DNA of 63,144 bases from Bacteroidaceae bacterium (GCA_024684455.1 JAIKWU010000054.1:1-63144); one strand, 5' to 3'. Shown: positions 17,466 through 27,761, counted from the first letter of the stretch. Numbers and translations: made by a program. The notes: a model not told the origin generated them from the letters alone.

Positions 17466-17498
17466 GGTGGCAACGTATATACCAGGACGTTACGCACC
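17466..17498 (-). promoter_or_regulatory. Hairpin in the infC-rpmI spacer, possible L20/L35 autoregulation site
   Basis: GGTG-gc-AACG pairs with CGTT-acg-CACC around a 12-base loop; the structure lies about 30 bases upstream of the rpmI start in the mRNA. Ribosomal-protein leaders in front of rpmI-rplT are known in several phyla. Binding of L20 here is inference. Confidence 0.4.
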
Positions 17499-17530
17499 TT
17501 GATTATTTACGGATTTACTGATTAACCGAT

Positions 17531-18148
17531 TTACTCTGATTCGGCGGGTGCTTGGGTTAACTTGGCAGCCTCCTGTGCTTTTTCCTCGTCGCGACGCTGC
17601 TGGCTCTTCTTGGGCTGGCCGGCTTTCTTCGGTGCGAGGATAATGCTCATGCGCTTTCCTTCGAGGGTTGGCATACTTTCTACTTTGGCAAGTTCCTCAA
17701 GGTCGTTGGCAAAACGGAGCAGCAGGACTTCGCCTTGTTCCTTGAACACGATGGAGCGTCCTTTGAAGAAAACGTAAGCCTTGACCTTGTTGCCTTCGTT
17801 GAGGAATCCAACGGCGTGCTTGAGTTTGAAGTTATAGTCGGCTTCTGCGGTCTGTGGTCCGAAGCGGATTTCTTTGACTTCGACCTTTACCTGCTTGGCC
17901 TTCATCTCCTTCTGCTTCTTTTTCTGCTGATAGAGGAACTTGGAGTAGTCGATGAGACGGCATACTGGCGGGTTGGCGTTGGGAGAAATCTCTACGAGAT
18001 CTACTTCCTGATCTTGTGCAAGTTGGAGAGCCTGGCGGGTCGGCATAACGGATGACTCGATGTCGTCGCCTACAATTCTCACTTCGGGTACGCGTATCTG
18101 TTCGTTGATGCGGTACTGGGGTTGTTGCTTTCTTTTGTCAACTTTCAT
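17531..18148 (-). CDS. infC: Translation initiation factor IF-3
   Basis: A 205-residue factor that binds the 30S subunit, prevents premature joining of 50S and checks the initiation codon. The N-domain ([15 protein letters not shown]), the signature [22 protein letters not shown] in the linker and the C-domain ([21 protein letters not shown]) are all present, followed by a ~25-residue Lys/Ala/Glu tail. It starts at a plain ATG, not the AUU used for autoregulation in enterics. It is 51 bases downstream of thrS. Confidence 0.97.
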   Translation of the reverse strand: MKVDKRKQQPQYRINEQIRVPEVRIVGDDIESSVMPTRQALQLAQDQEVDLVEISPNANPPVCRLIDYSKFLYQQKKKQKEMKAKQVKVEVKEIRFGPQTAEADYNFKLKHAVGFLNEGNKVKAYVFFKGRSIVFKEQGEVLLLRFANDLEELAKVESMPTLEGKRMSIILAPKKAGQPKKSQQRRDEEKAQEAAKLTQAPAESE

Positions 18149-18199
18149 TAAGGGTTGATGGTATAGCGTTTAGCGTTTTTGCACAAATCGGGCACAAAG

Positions 18200-20143
18200 T
18201 TAGAAATTTTCTGTCATTTGACAAACTTCTTCGTTGATTTTCTTAGCAAAATCCTCGAATTTCATGCTTCCTTGGTCGCCTTGGCCCTGTTTGCGGACAC
18301 TGACGGTGCCTTCGGCGGCTTCTTTCTCACCTACGACGAGCATGTAAGGAATGCGCTTAAGTTCGTTGTCACGAATCTTGCGGCCTATCTTCTCGTTGCG
18401 GTCGTCGATGGTCGTGCGGACCTCGTTGGCATTGAGATATTCGCAGACTTTCTCGGCATAGTCGTTGAACTTTTCCGAGATGGGGAGTACGACAACCTGG
18501 TCGGGAGTGAGCCAGAGGGGGAAGTGTCCTGCGGTGTGCTCGATGAGGACGGCACAGAAGCGTTCCATCGAACCGAATGGTGCACGGTGAATCATGACGG
18601 GACGGTGTTTCTCGTTGTCCGAACCCGTATATTCGAGTTTGAAGCGTTCGGGTAGGTTGTAATCGACCTGAATCGTTCCCAACTGCCAGCGACGGCCAAT
18701 GGCGTCCTTAACCATGAAGTCGAGTTTGGGACCGTAGAAGGCAGCCTCGCCAGTTTCTTTGCGAGCAGGAAGTCCCTTCTCTTCACAAGCCTCGATGATG
18801 GCTTGTTCGGCCTCGGCCCATACCTCGTCGCTACCGATGTACTTCTCCTTGTCGTTAGGGTCACGTAGCGAAATCTGTGCCTCGAAGTTCTTGAAGTCAA
18901 GGGCTTTGAAGATGATGCTGATGATGTCCATCACACGGAGGAACTCACCCTTCACTTGGTCGGGACGGCAGAAAATGTGGGCATCGTCCTGTGTGAACGA
19001 ACGTACGCGGGTTAGTCCGTGCAGTTCGCCGCTCTGCTCATAACGATAGACCGTTCCGAACTCGGCGATACGCAGTGGCAGGTCCTTGTACGAACGGGGC
19101 TGGCTGGCATAGATTTCGCAGTGGTGAGGGCAGTTCATCGGTTTGAGCATGTATTCCTCACCCTCTTCAGGCGTATGGATGGGCTGGAAGGAGTCCTTGC
19201 CGTAGTGGGCATAGTGGCCCGAGGTCACATACAGGCTCTTGCCGCCGATGTGCGGAGTGATGACTTCCTGATAACCGTACTTCTTCTGAATCTTACGTAG
19301 GAATTCCTGAAGACGAAGACGCAGGGCAGTGCCCTTCGGCAGCCACATCGGCAGACCTTTACCCACACGGTCGCTGAAGAAGAAGAGTTCCATCTCCTTA
19401 CCGATCTTGCGGTGGTCACGCTTCTTGGCTTCCTCCAGTTTCTCCAGATATTCGTCGAGCATCTTCTTCTTTGGGAACGAAATGCCATAGACACGGGTCA
19501 TCATCGGACGCTTCTCGTCGCCGCGCCAATAGGCTGCTGCCACGGAAAGTACCTTCACGGCCTTGATGGGAGCCGTCGATGTGAGGTGAGGGCCACGGCA
19601 CAGGTCGGTAAATTCGCCCTGTGTATAGGTAGTGATGTGTCCGTCTTCCAGTTCGGCAATGAGTTCGTTCTTGTAAGTCTGACCACGATCGCCGAAGAAC
19701 TTCAGCGCATCTTCTTTCGAGATGTTGCGGCGCACGAGTTCTTCCTTGCGTTGCACGAGTTCCTGCATTTTCTTCTCAATCTTTGGGAAGTCGGTGACGC
19801 TGAGTGCTACGCCTTCGGGCGGCATGACATCGTAGTAGAAACCGTTCTCGATGGCAGGACCGATACCGAACTGTGTACCAGGCCAGAGTTCCTGCAAGGC
19901 TTCGGCCATGAGGTGAGCCGAGGTGTGCCAGAAGGCGTGCTTGCCTTCTTCGTCATCCCACTTGTAGAGTTTCAGTTCCGCATCTTCCGTAATAGGGCGA
20001 TTCAACTCCGTCGTTTCTCCGTTCACACCGCAGGCAATCACATCCTGTGCGAGTCGCGGACTGATACTCTCTGCAATCTGCAGGCCAGTCACACCAGCCT
20101 CATATTCGCGGACGCTTCCGTCCGGAAAAGTAATCTTAATCAT
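18200..20143 (-). CDS. thrS: Threonyl-tRNA synthetase
   Basis: This 647-residue class II synthetase charges tRNA-Thr. An N-terminal TGS domain ([20 protein letters not shown]) is followed by the HxxxH editing domain ([11 protein letters not shown]), the catalytic core with zinc-ligand context [11 protein letters not shown], motif 2 ([20 protein letters not shown]) and a C-terminal anticodon-binding domain ([11 protein letters not shown]). Length is normal. The promoter is TAACTTTG on the minus strand at about 20190-20197, some 45 bases upstream. It leads the thrS-infC-rpmI-rplT operon. Confidence 0.98.
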   Translation of the reverse strand: MIKITFPDGSVREYEAGVTGLQIAESISPRLAQDVIACGVNGETTELNRPITEDAELKLYKWDDEEGKHAFWHTSAHLMAEALQELWPGTQFGIGPAIENGFYYDVMPPEGVALSVTDFPKIEKKMQELVQRKEELVRRNISKEDALKFFGDRGQTYKNELIAELEDGHITTYTQGEFTDLCRGPHLTSTAPIKAVKVLSVAAAYWRGDEKRPMMTRVYGISFPKKKMLDEYLEKLEEAKKRDHRKIGKEMELFFFSDRVGKGLPMWLPKGTALRLRLQEFLRKIQKKYGYQEVITPHIGGKSLYVTSGHYAHYGKDSFQPIHTPEEGEEYMLKPMNCPHHCEIYASQPRSYKDLPLRIAEFGTVYRYEQSGELHGLTRVRSFTQDDAHIFCRPDQVKGEFLRVMDIISIIFKALDFKNFEAQISLRDPNDKEKYIGSDEVWAEAEQAIIEACEEKGLPARKETGEAAFYGPKLDFMVKDAIGRRWQLGTIQVDYNLPERFKLEYTGSDNEKHRPVMIHRAPFGSMERFCAVLIEHTAGHFPLWLTPDQVVVLPISEKFNDYAEKVCEYLNANEVRTTIDDRNEKIGRKIRDNELKRIPYMLVVGEKEAAEGTVSVRKQGQGDQGSMKFEDFAKKINEEVCQMTENF

Positions 20144-20315
20144 TCTTATTTTATTTATGAATTATTTCAGTGTTCGCAAAAATCATGCAAAGTTACTGCT
20201 TTTTTTCTGTTTTTTAATGCGAAATATGGAAAAATCACTGATAATTTATGATTTATGGCTGCCAATACCTCAAAAATGGTGTCTGAAAATCATAACCCCA
20301 CGCTTTGCATGGCGC

Positions 20316-21152
20316 CTATGGACAGAATATCGCCACAGCCCAACCATTTCGTGTTTCTCCGCCGCAAAAGGTGAGGCCGCATTGTTCGAGGTGACCGACG
20401 ACTTGGGCCATATCCTCTTTGTAGAAACCACTGACAAGCAGTGTCCCTTCCGATGTGATGTGCTGCATGTAGGTAGGCGCATCGGCGATGATAATGTTGC
20501 GATGGATATTAGCGACAATGAGATCGTACTGCCCATTGATAGCGGTGGCATCTCCATGCACGACTTCGACGTTCGTAATGTTGTTCAGACGCAGGTTCTC
20601 ACGGGTGTTTTCGACACTGAACTCGTCGATGTCGATGGCTGTGATCTGTGCGGCACCTGCCTTTGCCATGCAGATGGCGAGAATGCCTGTGCCACATCCC
20701 ATGTCCAGACACCTTTTTCCTGTCAGATTCTGGCGGAGAAGTTTTTCGACAAGTTGTGAGGTCGTCTCGTGTGTTCCGCTTCCGAAAGCCATACGAGGAT
20801 TGATGACAATATCGAAAGGCTGTGCCGCCACTTGCTGCCCAGGTTTATGGATGCTGCACAATCCGTCAATCACGATGGGCTCGAATCCTTTCTGTTCCCA
20901 TTGTTCGTTCCAGTCGCGCTGTTCGAGCGTGTAAATGGAGTAGGAGAGGGTGATGTCGGGCAACTGGAACTCGTCAATCAGGCGGTTCATCTCCTCTTGT
21001 GTCATCTGTCCTTGAGGAATGTAGGCCTCGCACCCATCATCGGTTTCCTGAAAACTGTCAAATCCGGCGGCAGCCAGAAGGGCCATGACAATCTCACGAG
21101 AGGAGTCGTCGGCTGGTGTGATTTGAAAACTAAAAACGTCGAATGTTTGCAT
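20316..21152 (-). CDS. prmA: Ribosomal protein L11 methyltransferase
   Basis: A 278-residue cytoplasmic methyltransferase that modifies L11. NPRMAFGSGTHETTSQLVEK is the PrmA hallmark; the SAM-binding motif is LDMGCGTGILAICMAKAGA, and the acceptor motif is IVANIHRNIII, a variant of the usual VANIL. The N-terminal substrate-recognition domain (FSFQITPADDSSREIVMALL) is present. TAACTTTG on the minus strand (21185-21192) gives a promoter divergent from the next gene. Confidence 0.94.
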   Translation of the reverse strand: MQTFDVFSFQITPADDSSREIVMALLAAAGFDSFQETDDGCEAYIPQGQMTQEEMNRLIDEFQLPDITLSYSIYTLEQRDWNEQWEQKGFEPIVIDGLCSIHKPGQQVAAQPFDIVINPRMAFGSGTHETTSQLVEKLLRQNLTGKRCLDMGCGTGILAICMAKAGAAQITAIDIDEFSVENTRENLRLNNITNVEVVHGDATAINGQYDLIVANIHRNIIIADAPTYMQHITSEGTLLVSGFYKEDMAQVVGHLEQCGLTFCGGETRNGWAVAIFCP

Positions 21153-21184
21153 TGCAAATTTTGATAGATAAAACTTTTCGTTTG

Positions 21185-21222
21185 CAAAGTTAAGGTTTTT
21201 CAGAGTTTTTCTCCTAACTTTG
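21185..21222. promoter_or_regulatory. Divergent promoter pair prmA / tRNA methyltransferase
   Basis: TAACTTTG lies on the minus strand at 21185-21192, 33 bases from the prmA start, and on the plus strand at 21215-21222, 25 bases before the ATG at 21247. Both fit the Bacteroidetes -7 box. Confidence 0.6.
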
Positions 21223-21246
21223 TGCCGAAAAAATCTGACAAACCCT

Positions 21247-21963
21247 ATGTCAACATCCAGTTTTCGTTTTCAGCAATTTGAGGTGTGGCACGACCGCTGT
21301 GCCATGAAGGTGGGTACTGATGGTGTCCTGCTCGGTGCATGGGTGAATGTCGATGATGTTCAATGTGTACTTGATGTGGGCGTGGGTAGTGGTCTGATTT
21401 CCTTGATGATAGCGCAACGGAATCCACTAGCGGAAATACTTGGGATTGACGTGGATGCCGAGGCCGTCAGACAGGCACAGGAGAACTTCCGTTGCTCCCC
21501 ATTTGCCGACCGACTGAAGGCAGAACAGATGGACTTCAGGACACACGCACTGTGTGGGAGAGGCGGAGAAGGACTTCTCATCGTCTGCAATCCACCGTTC
21601 TTTACCGAGGACACACAGGCTCCCGATGCTGCCCGCGCCGCTGCACGAAGCAACAGCAGCCTGCCCTTCGTGACGTTGATCCGGAATGCCGCAGAATTGT
21701 TGGGCAAACAAGGCCGTTTCGCTGTCATCATCCCGCATACTGAGGTAGCAGACTTTGTACTTACTGCCTCCACCTTCGGGCTGTATCTTTTTCGCCGCTG
21801 CGACGTGCAGACCACCCCGAAAAAGGCACCGAAGCGCACTTTGCTGGAGTTCGGCAAACAGACTTGCTCTACACAATTCGAAACCCTCTGCCTCCACGAT
21901 GCCCAAGGTAATCTTTCGCAGCAGTATCGTGACTTGACTTCCGATTTCTATCTGCAACTGTAA
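21247..21963 (+). CDS. trmN6: tRNA1(Val) adenine-37 N6-methyltransferase family protein
   Basis: A 238-residue SAM-dependent methyltransferase. The N-terminus FRFQQFEVWHDRCAMKVGTDGVLLGAW is typical of the YfiC/TrmN6 family; motif I is VLDVGVGSGLISLMIAQR and the catalytic NPPF motif is in LIVCNPPFFTED, as for amino-group methylation of adenine. The ATG at 21247 is preferred to the upstream TTG because it begins the conserved part and follows the promoter. It is monocistronic and divergent from prmA. Target specificity is by family only. Confidence 0.9.
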   Translation: MSTSSFRFQQFEVWHDRCAMKVGTDGVLLGAWVNVDDVQCVLDVGVGSGLISLMIAQRNPLAEILGIDVDAEAVRQAQENFRCSPFADRLKAEQMDFRTHALCGRGGEGLLIVCNPPFFTEDTQAPDAARAAARSNSSLPFVTLIRNAAELLGKQGRFAVIIPHTEVADFVLTASTFGLYLFRRCDVQTTPKKAPKRTLLEFGKQTCSTQFETLCLHDAQGNLSQQYRDLTSDFYLQL

Positions 21964-22081
21964 ACCCTTGTGTAGATTATTTGCGGCTGTAATAAAAAAT
22001 TAACTATATTTTGTTTTGTGTTATCAGAATTATCTGTAACTTTGCCCACGAGTTGTTACACTTTTATATCCCAAGAAAACG

Positions 22082-22351
22082 ATGAAACAAATCAAACTGT
22101 TCGTGATGGCATTGGCGTGCATGGTGGCTCTGGCATCGTGCTCTGACGATGAGAAAGTCATTACGCCCGACCAACTGCCCGAAGCCGCCAAGGCTTATAT
22201 TGAGAAGACATATCCCGACAAATCCATTATCTATGTCAAAAAAGATGCCGATGTGTTCGAGACGACGTATGAGGTTGCCTTCGACGATGGCATGAAGATT
22301 GAGTTCGACGACGATGGCGAAATCACAGACATAGACCTCTATGACGACTAA
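22082..22351 (+). CDS. Small lipoprotein with PepSY-like domain
   Basis: An 89-residue protein with a lipobox (LASC, Cys20) after a signal sequence and one PepSY-like (DUF2874-type) domain: LPEAAKAYIEKTYPDKSIIYVKKD and a strongly acidic end (EFDDDGEITDIDLYDD). TAACTTTG at 22037-22044 is the promoter. Such proteins are thought to bind or inhibit proteases or to sense the envelope, but no function is established. It forms a pair with the next gene, 37 bases downstream. Confidence 0.85.
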   Translation: MKQIKLFVMALACMVALASCSDDEKVITPDQLPEAAKAYIEKTYPDKSIIYVKKDADVFETTYEVAFDDGMKIEFDDDGEITDIDLYDD

Positions 22352-22388
22352 TCCTCTTTATTTTATTAACCCAAAATCCTTATTAAAA

Positions 22389-22817
22389 ATGAAACAGACA
22401 AAGTATGTCATGCTGGCACTTCTGTGCCTGATGATGTCAGCCGTTTGCCGCGCTGACGACACACCGATTGCGCCCGATGCTCTGCCCGCCGCAGCAAAGA
22501 CTTTCGTATCGACCAATTTCCCAGGCAAGAAGATAATCTATGCCGAGAAGGACTGGAACTCGTATGAATGCCGCCTAGACGATGGCACAAAGATCGAGCT
22601 CAACAAGAAGGGAAACTGGGATAAGGTGGACTGCCACATGCAGGCTGTTCCTGCAGCCATCGTTCCCGATGCTATTCAGAAGTATGTGAAGGCAAACTTC
22701 CCCGACTGCCTCATCACGAAGATTGACAAGGAGCGTTACGGCTACGAAATCGAACTCTCCAACGACCTTGACCTCAGGTTCAGTTATCAAGGCGCACTGT
22801 TGGGCATGGACGACTAA
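22389..22817 (+). CDS. Secreted protein with two PepSY-like domains
   Basis: A 142-residue protein with a signal peptide (MKQTKYVMLALLCLMMSAVCRA). Two PepSY-like repeats follow: LPAAAKTFVSTNFPGKKIIY (~residues 32-80) and VPDAIQKYVKANFPDCLITK (~residues 92-138). An upstream in-frame ATG exists but the signal peptide favours 22389. Same family as the preceding lipoprotein, probably by duplication. Function unknown. Confidence 0.85.
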   Translation: MKQTKYVMLALLCLMMSAVCRADDTPIAPDALPAAAKTFVSTNFPGKKIIYAEKDWNSYECRLDDGTKIELNKKGNWDKVDCHMQAVPAAIVPDAIQKYVKANFPDCLITKIDKERYGYEIELSNDLDLRFSYQGALLGMDD

Positions 22818-22852
22818 GACATCGTTTTGTCCATTGGACTCTGAATGAATAC

Positions 22853-22882
22853 CCCCTTTCTGGCAGTTGTCAGAAAGGGGGT
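22853..22882. terminator. Bidirectional terminator between convergent genes
   Basis: CCCCCTTTCTG (22853-22863) pairs with CAGAAAGGGGG (22872-22882). It serves the PepSY-like gene from the left and the DUF486 gene from the right. Confidence 0.7.
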
Positions 22883-22889
22883 AGTGTAT

Positions 22890-23255
22890 TTATTTGAAGA
22901 TGAAATAGACGGCAAGGACGAGACAGACAAAGGCTGCTACATGGTTCCAATGCATGTGCTGCCCCTGAAACAACAGATTGGCAATCACGCAGAAGACCAC
23001 CAGCGAGATGACTTCCTGAATCACTTTGAGCTCCATCAGGGTGTAGGGCCCGCCGTTCCCCTCAAAGCCGATGCGATTGGCTGGCACCTGCAGACTGTAT
23101 TCGACAAGGGCAATGGCCCATGAAAACAGGATGATGCCCCATAGCGGCCACGATGAAGAGATGCCTGCCTGTTGTAGTTTCAAGTGTCCGTACCATGCGA
23201 GCGTCATAAATATGTTCGACCCAATGAGCAAAAGAACTGTGTAAAGTGCATTCAT
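22890..23255 (-). CDS. DMT-superfamily membrane protein (DUF486)
   Basis: A 121-residue protein with four predicted membrane helices, starting MNALYTVLLLIGSNIFMTLAW and containing the family motif LVEYSLQVPANRIGF. DUF486 proteins resemble small multidrug-resistance-type transporters, substrate unknown. TAACTTTG on the minus strand at about 23284-23291 is the likely promoter. Monocistronic. Confidence 0.9.
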   Translation of the reverse strand: MNALYTVLLLIGSNIFMTLAWYGHLKLQQAGISSSWPLWGIILFSWAIALVEYSLQVPANRIGFEGNGGPYTLMELKVIQEVISLVVFCVIANLLFQGQHMHWNHVAAFVCLVLAVYFIFK

Positions 23256-23414
23256 AAAGAAGGTTGATTTAGAATTTTGGCTGCAAAGTTAGTGAAACTC
23301 TTGCGAATAACGGCTATGTTCTGCTGAGAAAATAAATAAAAATGGTTCTTTCTTTTGTCCCTTTCTCTTTTTTTTATATCTTTGCAAATTGGAAAACGTT
23401 AATAGGTTAATGTC

Positions 23415-24293
23415 ATGTTAAGTGTAGAAGAACTGAACGACCGGCTGATTGATCTTGCCTTTGCAGAGGACATCGGCGACGGCGACCATACGACACTCTG
23501 CTGCATTCCCAAGGATGCGATGGGAGAGTCGAAGTTGCTCATTAAAGAAGAAGGCATATTTGCCGGTGTGGAAATCGCCAAAGAGGTGTTCCGTCGCTTT
23601 GACCCCGAACTGCAAGTCGAGGTCTATATCAATGACGGTGCACACGTCGTTCCTGGCGACATCGTCATGAGTGTGAAGGGTAGGGAGCAGAGCCTTCTGC
23701 AGACCGAGCGTCTGATGCTGAACATCTTGCAGCGTATGTCAGGCATTGCCACAATGACCCACAAATACCAGCAGGCACTTATTGATGCAGGTACTAAGAC
23801 CCGTGTGCTTGACACTCGTAAGACAACTCCAGGTATGCGTATGTTGGAGAAGGAGGCTGTAAAGATTGGTGGCGGCACCAACCACCGCATCGGACTCTTC
23901 GACATGATTCTGCTGAAGGACAACCACATTGACTTCTGCGGAGGTGTACACAATGCCATCAGTCGTGCCAAGGCCTACTGCAAGGAACACGGCAAGGACC
24001 TGAAGATTGAATGTGAAGTCCGCGACTTCAAGGAATTGGAAGAAGCGCTGGCAGAGGGTTGCGACCGCATCATGTTCGACAACTTCACGCCCGAAGATAC
24101 GGCAAAGGCTGTGAAACTCGTGGCAGGACGTGCCGAGACAGAGTCCAGTGGTGGCATCACTTTCGATACGATGATTCCATACGCCAAGGCAGGTGTTGAT
24201 TTCATTTCGTTCGGTGCGTTGACACACAGTGTGAAGGGGCTCGACATGAGTTTCAAGGCAGCGGGTTCGGATAAACTAATTATTAAGAAATAA
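23415..24293 (+). CDS. nadC: Nicotinate-nucleotide pyrophosphorylase (quinolinate phosphoribosyltransferase)
   Basis: This 292-residue enzyme joins quinolinate and PRPP to make nicotinate mononucleotide in NAD synthesis. Diagnostic segments are AFAEDIGDGDHTT, RLMLNILQRMSGIATMT, LDTRKTTPGMRMLEKEAVKIGGGTNHR with the substrate-binding Arg, Lys and His residues, and DNHI. Length is normal. TATCTTTG at 23377-23384 is the promoter. nadA and nadB are not adjacent; the next gene begins five bases after the stop. Confidence 0.96.
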   Translation: MLSVEELNDRLIDLAFAEDIGDGDHTTLCCIPKDAMGESKLLIKEEGIFAGVEIAKEVFRRFDPELQVEVYINDGAHVVPGDIVMSVKGREQSLLQTERLMLNILQRMSGIATMTHKYQQALIDAGTKTRVLDTRKTTPGMRMLEKEAVKIGGGTNHRIGLFDMILLKDNHIDFCGGVHNAISRAKAYCKEHGKDLKIECEVRDFKELEEALAEGCDRIMFDNFTPEDTAKAVKLVAGRAETESSGGITFDTMIPYAKAGVDFISFGALTHSVKGLDMSFKAAGSDKLIIKK

Positions 24294-24297
24294 ACCT

Positions 24298-25953
24298 ATG
24301 AAAAGATATTTTCTGATAGCATCATTGTTCCTGCTCATTTTTCAGTTATCAACTTTCAAATCTTTCTCCTGTACCAACCTCATTGTCGGCAAGGCGGCAT
24401 CGGCCGACGGCAGCGTGATTGTCAGCTATAACGCCGACAGTTATGGAATGTATGGACACTTGTACCGACATGTAGGCGGCAAGCACGTGCCAGGCGAGAT
24501 GCGCAAAATCTATGAATGGGACACCAACAAGTATCTTGGTGAGATTCCGCAGGCACCTGTGACTTACAACGTTGTCGGCCAGATGAACGAACATCAGGTA
24601 AGCATCTGCGAAACTACTTTTGGCGGACGTGAGGAATTGGTCGATACGACGGGCATCATCGACTATGGTTCTCTGATTTATATTGGTCTTGAGCGTGCCA
24701 CAACAGCACGTGAAGCCATCAAGATTATGACCGACCTCGTGGCAAAGTATGGCTATTGCAGCGAAGGCGAGACTTTTACGGTGGCTGACAAAAATGAGGC
24801 CTGGATACTGGAGATGGTGGGTAAAGGTCCTGGTCGTACGGGAGCCGTATGGGTGGCTGTACGCATTCCTGATGATTGCATCTGTGCTCATGCTAATCAA
24901 AGCCGTATCACACGCTTTGATATGAAGGACAAGCAAAACGTGATGTTTGCGAAGGATATGGTGAAGTTTGCCCGTGAGAAAGGTTTCTTCACAGGCAAGA
25001 AAGATGCTGATTTCTCTTTCCGTGACGCCTTTAATCCGCTCGACTTCGGCGGAATCCGCTATTGTGATGCACGTGCTTGGGTTTTCTTCAACAAGCATGT
25101 TGATGGCATGGACAAGTATCTGCCCTACATCAATGGTGAGGACATGACGCTGGAGATGCCACTCTACATGAAGCCCAAACATCTGCTTTCGGTACAAGAT
25201 GTTCAGAACGGTATGCGTGACCACTATGAAGGTACGCCGCTGGACATGCAGCAAGATCTTGGCAGCGGTCCTTATAACATGCCATACCGTCCGTCGCCGC
25301 TTTCATTTACAGTTGATGGCAAAAAATACTATACCGAACGCCCCACCTCGACGCAGCAGACAGGTTTCTCCTTCGTCGGGCAGATGCGTTCTGCCTATCC
25401 AGACCCCATCGGCGGTGTGATTTGGTGGACGAACGACGATGCCAACATGACGGCCTACACACCTATTTATTGCGGAGTGAGCAAAGTACCGCAGTGCTAC
25501 GAACGCATTGCTGGTGAGCAAGACGAACTGACCTTCTCTTGGAACTCCGCCTTCTGGCTCTGCAATACCGTCAGCAATATCGTTTATCCCTACTACAGCA
25601 AGATGTATCCCGACTTGCAGGCTGCTCAACAGGAACTCGAAACAGCCTTTCAAAAGGAGCAACTGCGTGTTGATACAGAGGCCCGTTCGCTTTACGATGA
25701 AAGTGCTGACAAAGCCATTGAATACCTTACGGCTTATAGCAATGGTGCAGCCGACCGCATGATGGACCGCTGGGACATTCTCTTCAAATATCTCGTCGTC
25801 AAACATAACGACATGGTAGTGAAGGCAGAAGAGAACGGCCATTTCAAACGTACAAAGCACGGCTTTGGTGCCGCTCCTATCCGTCCAAGTTACCCAGAAC
25901 GTTACTGGCGCGAAGTCGTGAAGCAGACAGGCGAACGTTACTTAATGAAGTAA
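24298..25953 (+). CDS. C69-family dipeptidase
   Basis: A 551-residue secreted peptidase. A signal peptide is followed by SCTNLIVGKAASADGSVIV, where Cys25 would become the N-terminal nucleophile after processing. Other family segments are QMNEHQVSICETTFGGRE, VADKNEAWILEMVGKGPG and CAHANQSRI. C69 enzymes hydrolyse dipeptides with broad specificity. Length matches the long secreted Bacteroidetes group. It is close behind nadC, so read-through is likely, but no functional link is obvious. Confidence 0.93.
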   Translation: MKRYFLIASLFLLIFQLSTFKSFSCTNLIVGKAASADGSVIVSYNADSYGMYGHLYRHVGGKHVPGEMRKIYEWDTNKYLGEIPQAPVTYNVVGQMNEHQVSICETTFGGREELVDTTGIIDYGSLIYIGLERATTAREAIKIMTDLVAKYGYCSEGETFTVADKNEAWILEMVGKGPGRTGAVWVAVRIPDDCICAHANQSRITRFDMKDKQNVMFAKDMVKFAREKGFFTGKKDADFSFRDAFNPLDFGGIRYCDARAWVFFNKHVDGMDKYLPYINGEDMTLEMPLYMKPKHLLSVQDVQNGMRDHYEGTPLDMQQDLGSGPYNMPYRPSPLSFTVDGKKYYTERPTSTQQTGFSFVGQMRSAYPDPIGGVIWWTNDDANMTAYTPIYCGVSKVPQCYERIAGEQDELTFSWNSAFWLCNTVSNIVYPYYSKMYPDLQAAQQELETAFQKEQLRVDTEARSLYDESADKAIEYLTAYSNGAADRMMDRWDILFKYLVVKHNDMVVKAEENGHFKRTKHGFGAAPIRPSYPERYWREVVKQTGERYLMK

Positions 25954-25996
25954 TACCACGAATTTTACTAACTCATCAACTTAAAAACTAATCACT

Positions 25997-27739
25997 ATGG
26001 ATCAAGAACTCTTGAAAAAATGTGTGGAAGTGGCACAGGTATGGGCCACTGACCCCGTGTTCGATGCTGAGACACAGGCCGAAGTGAAGGCTATGCTGGA
26101 GGCAGAGGACAAGTCGCAACTCATCGACAGTTTCTACCAGACGCTCGAGTTTGGTACAGGCGGACTTCGTGGCATCATGGGTCCTGGTACGAACCGCATG
26201 AACCGCTACATCGTCGGTTCTGCCACACAAGGCTTTGCCAACTACATTCTCAAGGCATTCCCAGGCCGTAAGGACCTCAGCGTTGTTGTCGGTCATGACT
26301 GCCGCAACCACGGACGTGAATTTGCAGAGACCGTTGCCAACATCTTCTCGGCCAACGGCATCAAGGTCTATCTCTTTGAGAGCCTGCGCCCGACACCAGA
26401 AGTTTCATTCGCCATTCGTCAATTGGGTGCTCAGGCTGGTGTGAACGTTACCGCTTCGCACAACCCGAAGGAATATAACGGATACAAGGCATACTGGGAT
26501 GATGGTGCTCAGGTACTGGCTCCGCACGATGTTGGCATTATCAACGAAGTCAATGCTGTTCGCATGGAAGATGTGAAGTGGGAAGGCAATCCTGACCTCA
26601 TCGAAATCATCGGTGGTGAGATGGACTGGGACTACCTGCAGGGCGTCAAGGAGGCGATGGTTGACCAAGATGTCATCCTTCGTCAGAAAGACCTCAACAT
26701 CGTTTATACACCGCTTCACGGAACAGGCCGCGTCATCATCCCCGAGGCTCTTCGTTCATGGGGCTTCCAGAACATTCACGTTGTGCCTGAGCAAATGGTC
26801 ATCGATGGCAATTTCCCCACTGTTGTAAGCCCCAATCCCGAGAACTCCGAGGCGATGACACTGGGTATGAAACTCGGTACGAAACTCAATGCCGACCTTG
26901 TCATTGCCAGTGACCCCGATGCCGACCGTCTCGCCATCGTCTGCCGCAACTCGAAGGGTGAGTGGGAGATTCTCAACGGCAACATGACTTGCATGATGTT
27001 CGCATGGTACATTATTGCCAACAAGAAGAAACTCGGTCAGTTGAAGGGCAACGAGTTCCTTGTAAAGACCATTGTCACCACTGAACTCATTCGTCGCATA
27101 GCCGACAAGAACGGTGTTGAACTTCAGGACTGCTACACTGGTTTCAAGTGGATTGCGTCGCTCATCCGCGAGAACGAAGGCGTGAAGAAGTACATTGGCG
27201 GTGGTGAGGAGAGTTTCGGCTTCCTGCCGTTCGATAAGGTTCGCGACAAGGATAGCCCAGCCTCCATCTGCCTCATCTGCGAAATCGCTGCATGGGCAAA
27301 GGACAACGGCAAGACCCTCTACGACCTGCTTATGGACATCTATGCTGAGTATGGATTCTCCTACAACAAGACCATCAACGTCGTACGTCCAGGAAAGTCG
27401 GGTGCCGATGAAATCAAGGCCATGATGGAGAACTTCCGCAACAATCCTCCGCGCGAATTGGCTGGCTCGCCCGTCTGCTGCATCAAGGACTTCAAGTTAC
27501 TGGAAATGACCGATGCCGCAGGCAAGAAGACTCCGATTCAGATGCCCGATCGCAGCAACGTCCTACAGTGGTTTACCGAGAACGGTACGAAAGTCAGTGT
27601 CCGTCCTTCTGGTACAGAGCCGAAGATTAAGTTCTATCTCGAAGTGCCTGAAGCATTCACAGGTGCCGCCGACTACGAGCGTGCATGTGATGTTGCAGAA
27701 AAGAAATGCCTGGACATTGCCAAGGCACTCGGACTCTAA
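25997..27739 (+). CDS. Phosphoglucomutase/phosphomannomutase family enzyme
   Basis: A 580-residue phosphohexomutase. TASHNPKEYNGYKAYW holds the phosphorylated Ser; DPDADRLAI is the metal-binding loop; GGGEESFG and the C-terminal phosphate-binding RPSGTEPKIKFYLEV are present. It interconverts glucose-1- and glucose-6-phosphate (or the mannose pair; specificity cannot be fixed from motifs). Length fits the ~580-residue Bacteroidetes form. A terminator follows. Confidence 0.95.
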   Translation: MDQELLKKCVEVAQVWATDPVFDAETQAEVKAMLEAEDKSQLIDSFYQTLEFGTGGLRGIMGPGTNRMNRYIVGSATQGFANYILKAFPGRKDLSVVVGHDCRNHGREFAETVANIFSANGIKVYLFESLRPTPEVSFAIRQLGAQAGVNVTASHNPKEYNGYKAYWDDGAQVLAPHDVGIINEVNAVRMEDVKWEGNPDLIEIIGGEMDWDYLQGVKEAMVDQDVILRQKDLNIVYTPLHGTGRVIIPEALRSWGFQNIHVVPEQMVIDGNFPTVVSPNPENSEAMTLGMKLGTKLNADLVIASDPDADRLAIVCRNSKGEWEILNGNMTCMMFAWYIIANKKKLGQLKGNEFLVKTIVTTELIRRIADKNGVELQDCYTGFKWIASLIRENEGVKKYIGGGEESFGFLPFDKVRDKDSPASICLICEIAAWAKDNGKTLYDLLMDIYAEYGFSYNKTINVVRPGKSGADEIKAMMENFRNNPPRELAGSPVCCIKDFKLLEMTDAAGKKTPIQMPDRSNVLQWFTENGTKVSVRPSGTEPKIKFYLEVPEAFTGAADYERACDVAEKKCLDIAKALGL

Positions 27740-27761
27740 TCAGATACATCCTTTACGGTAG

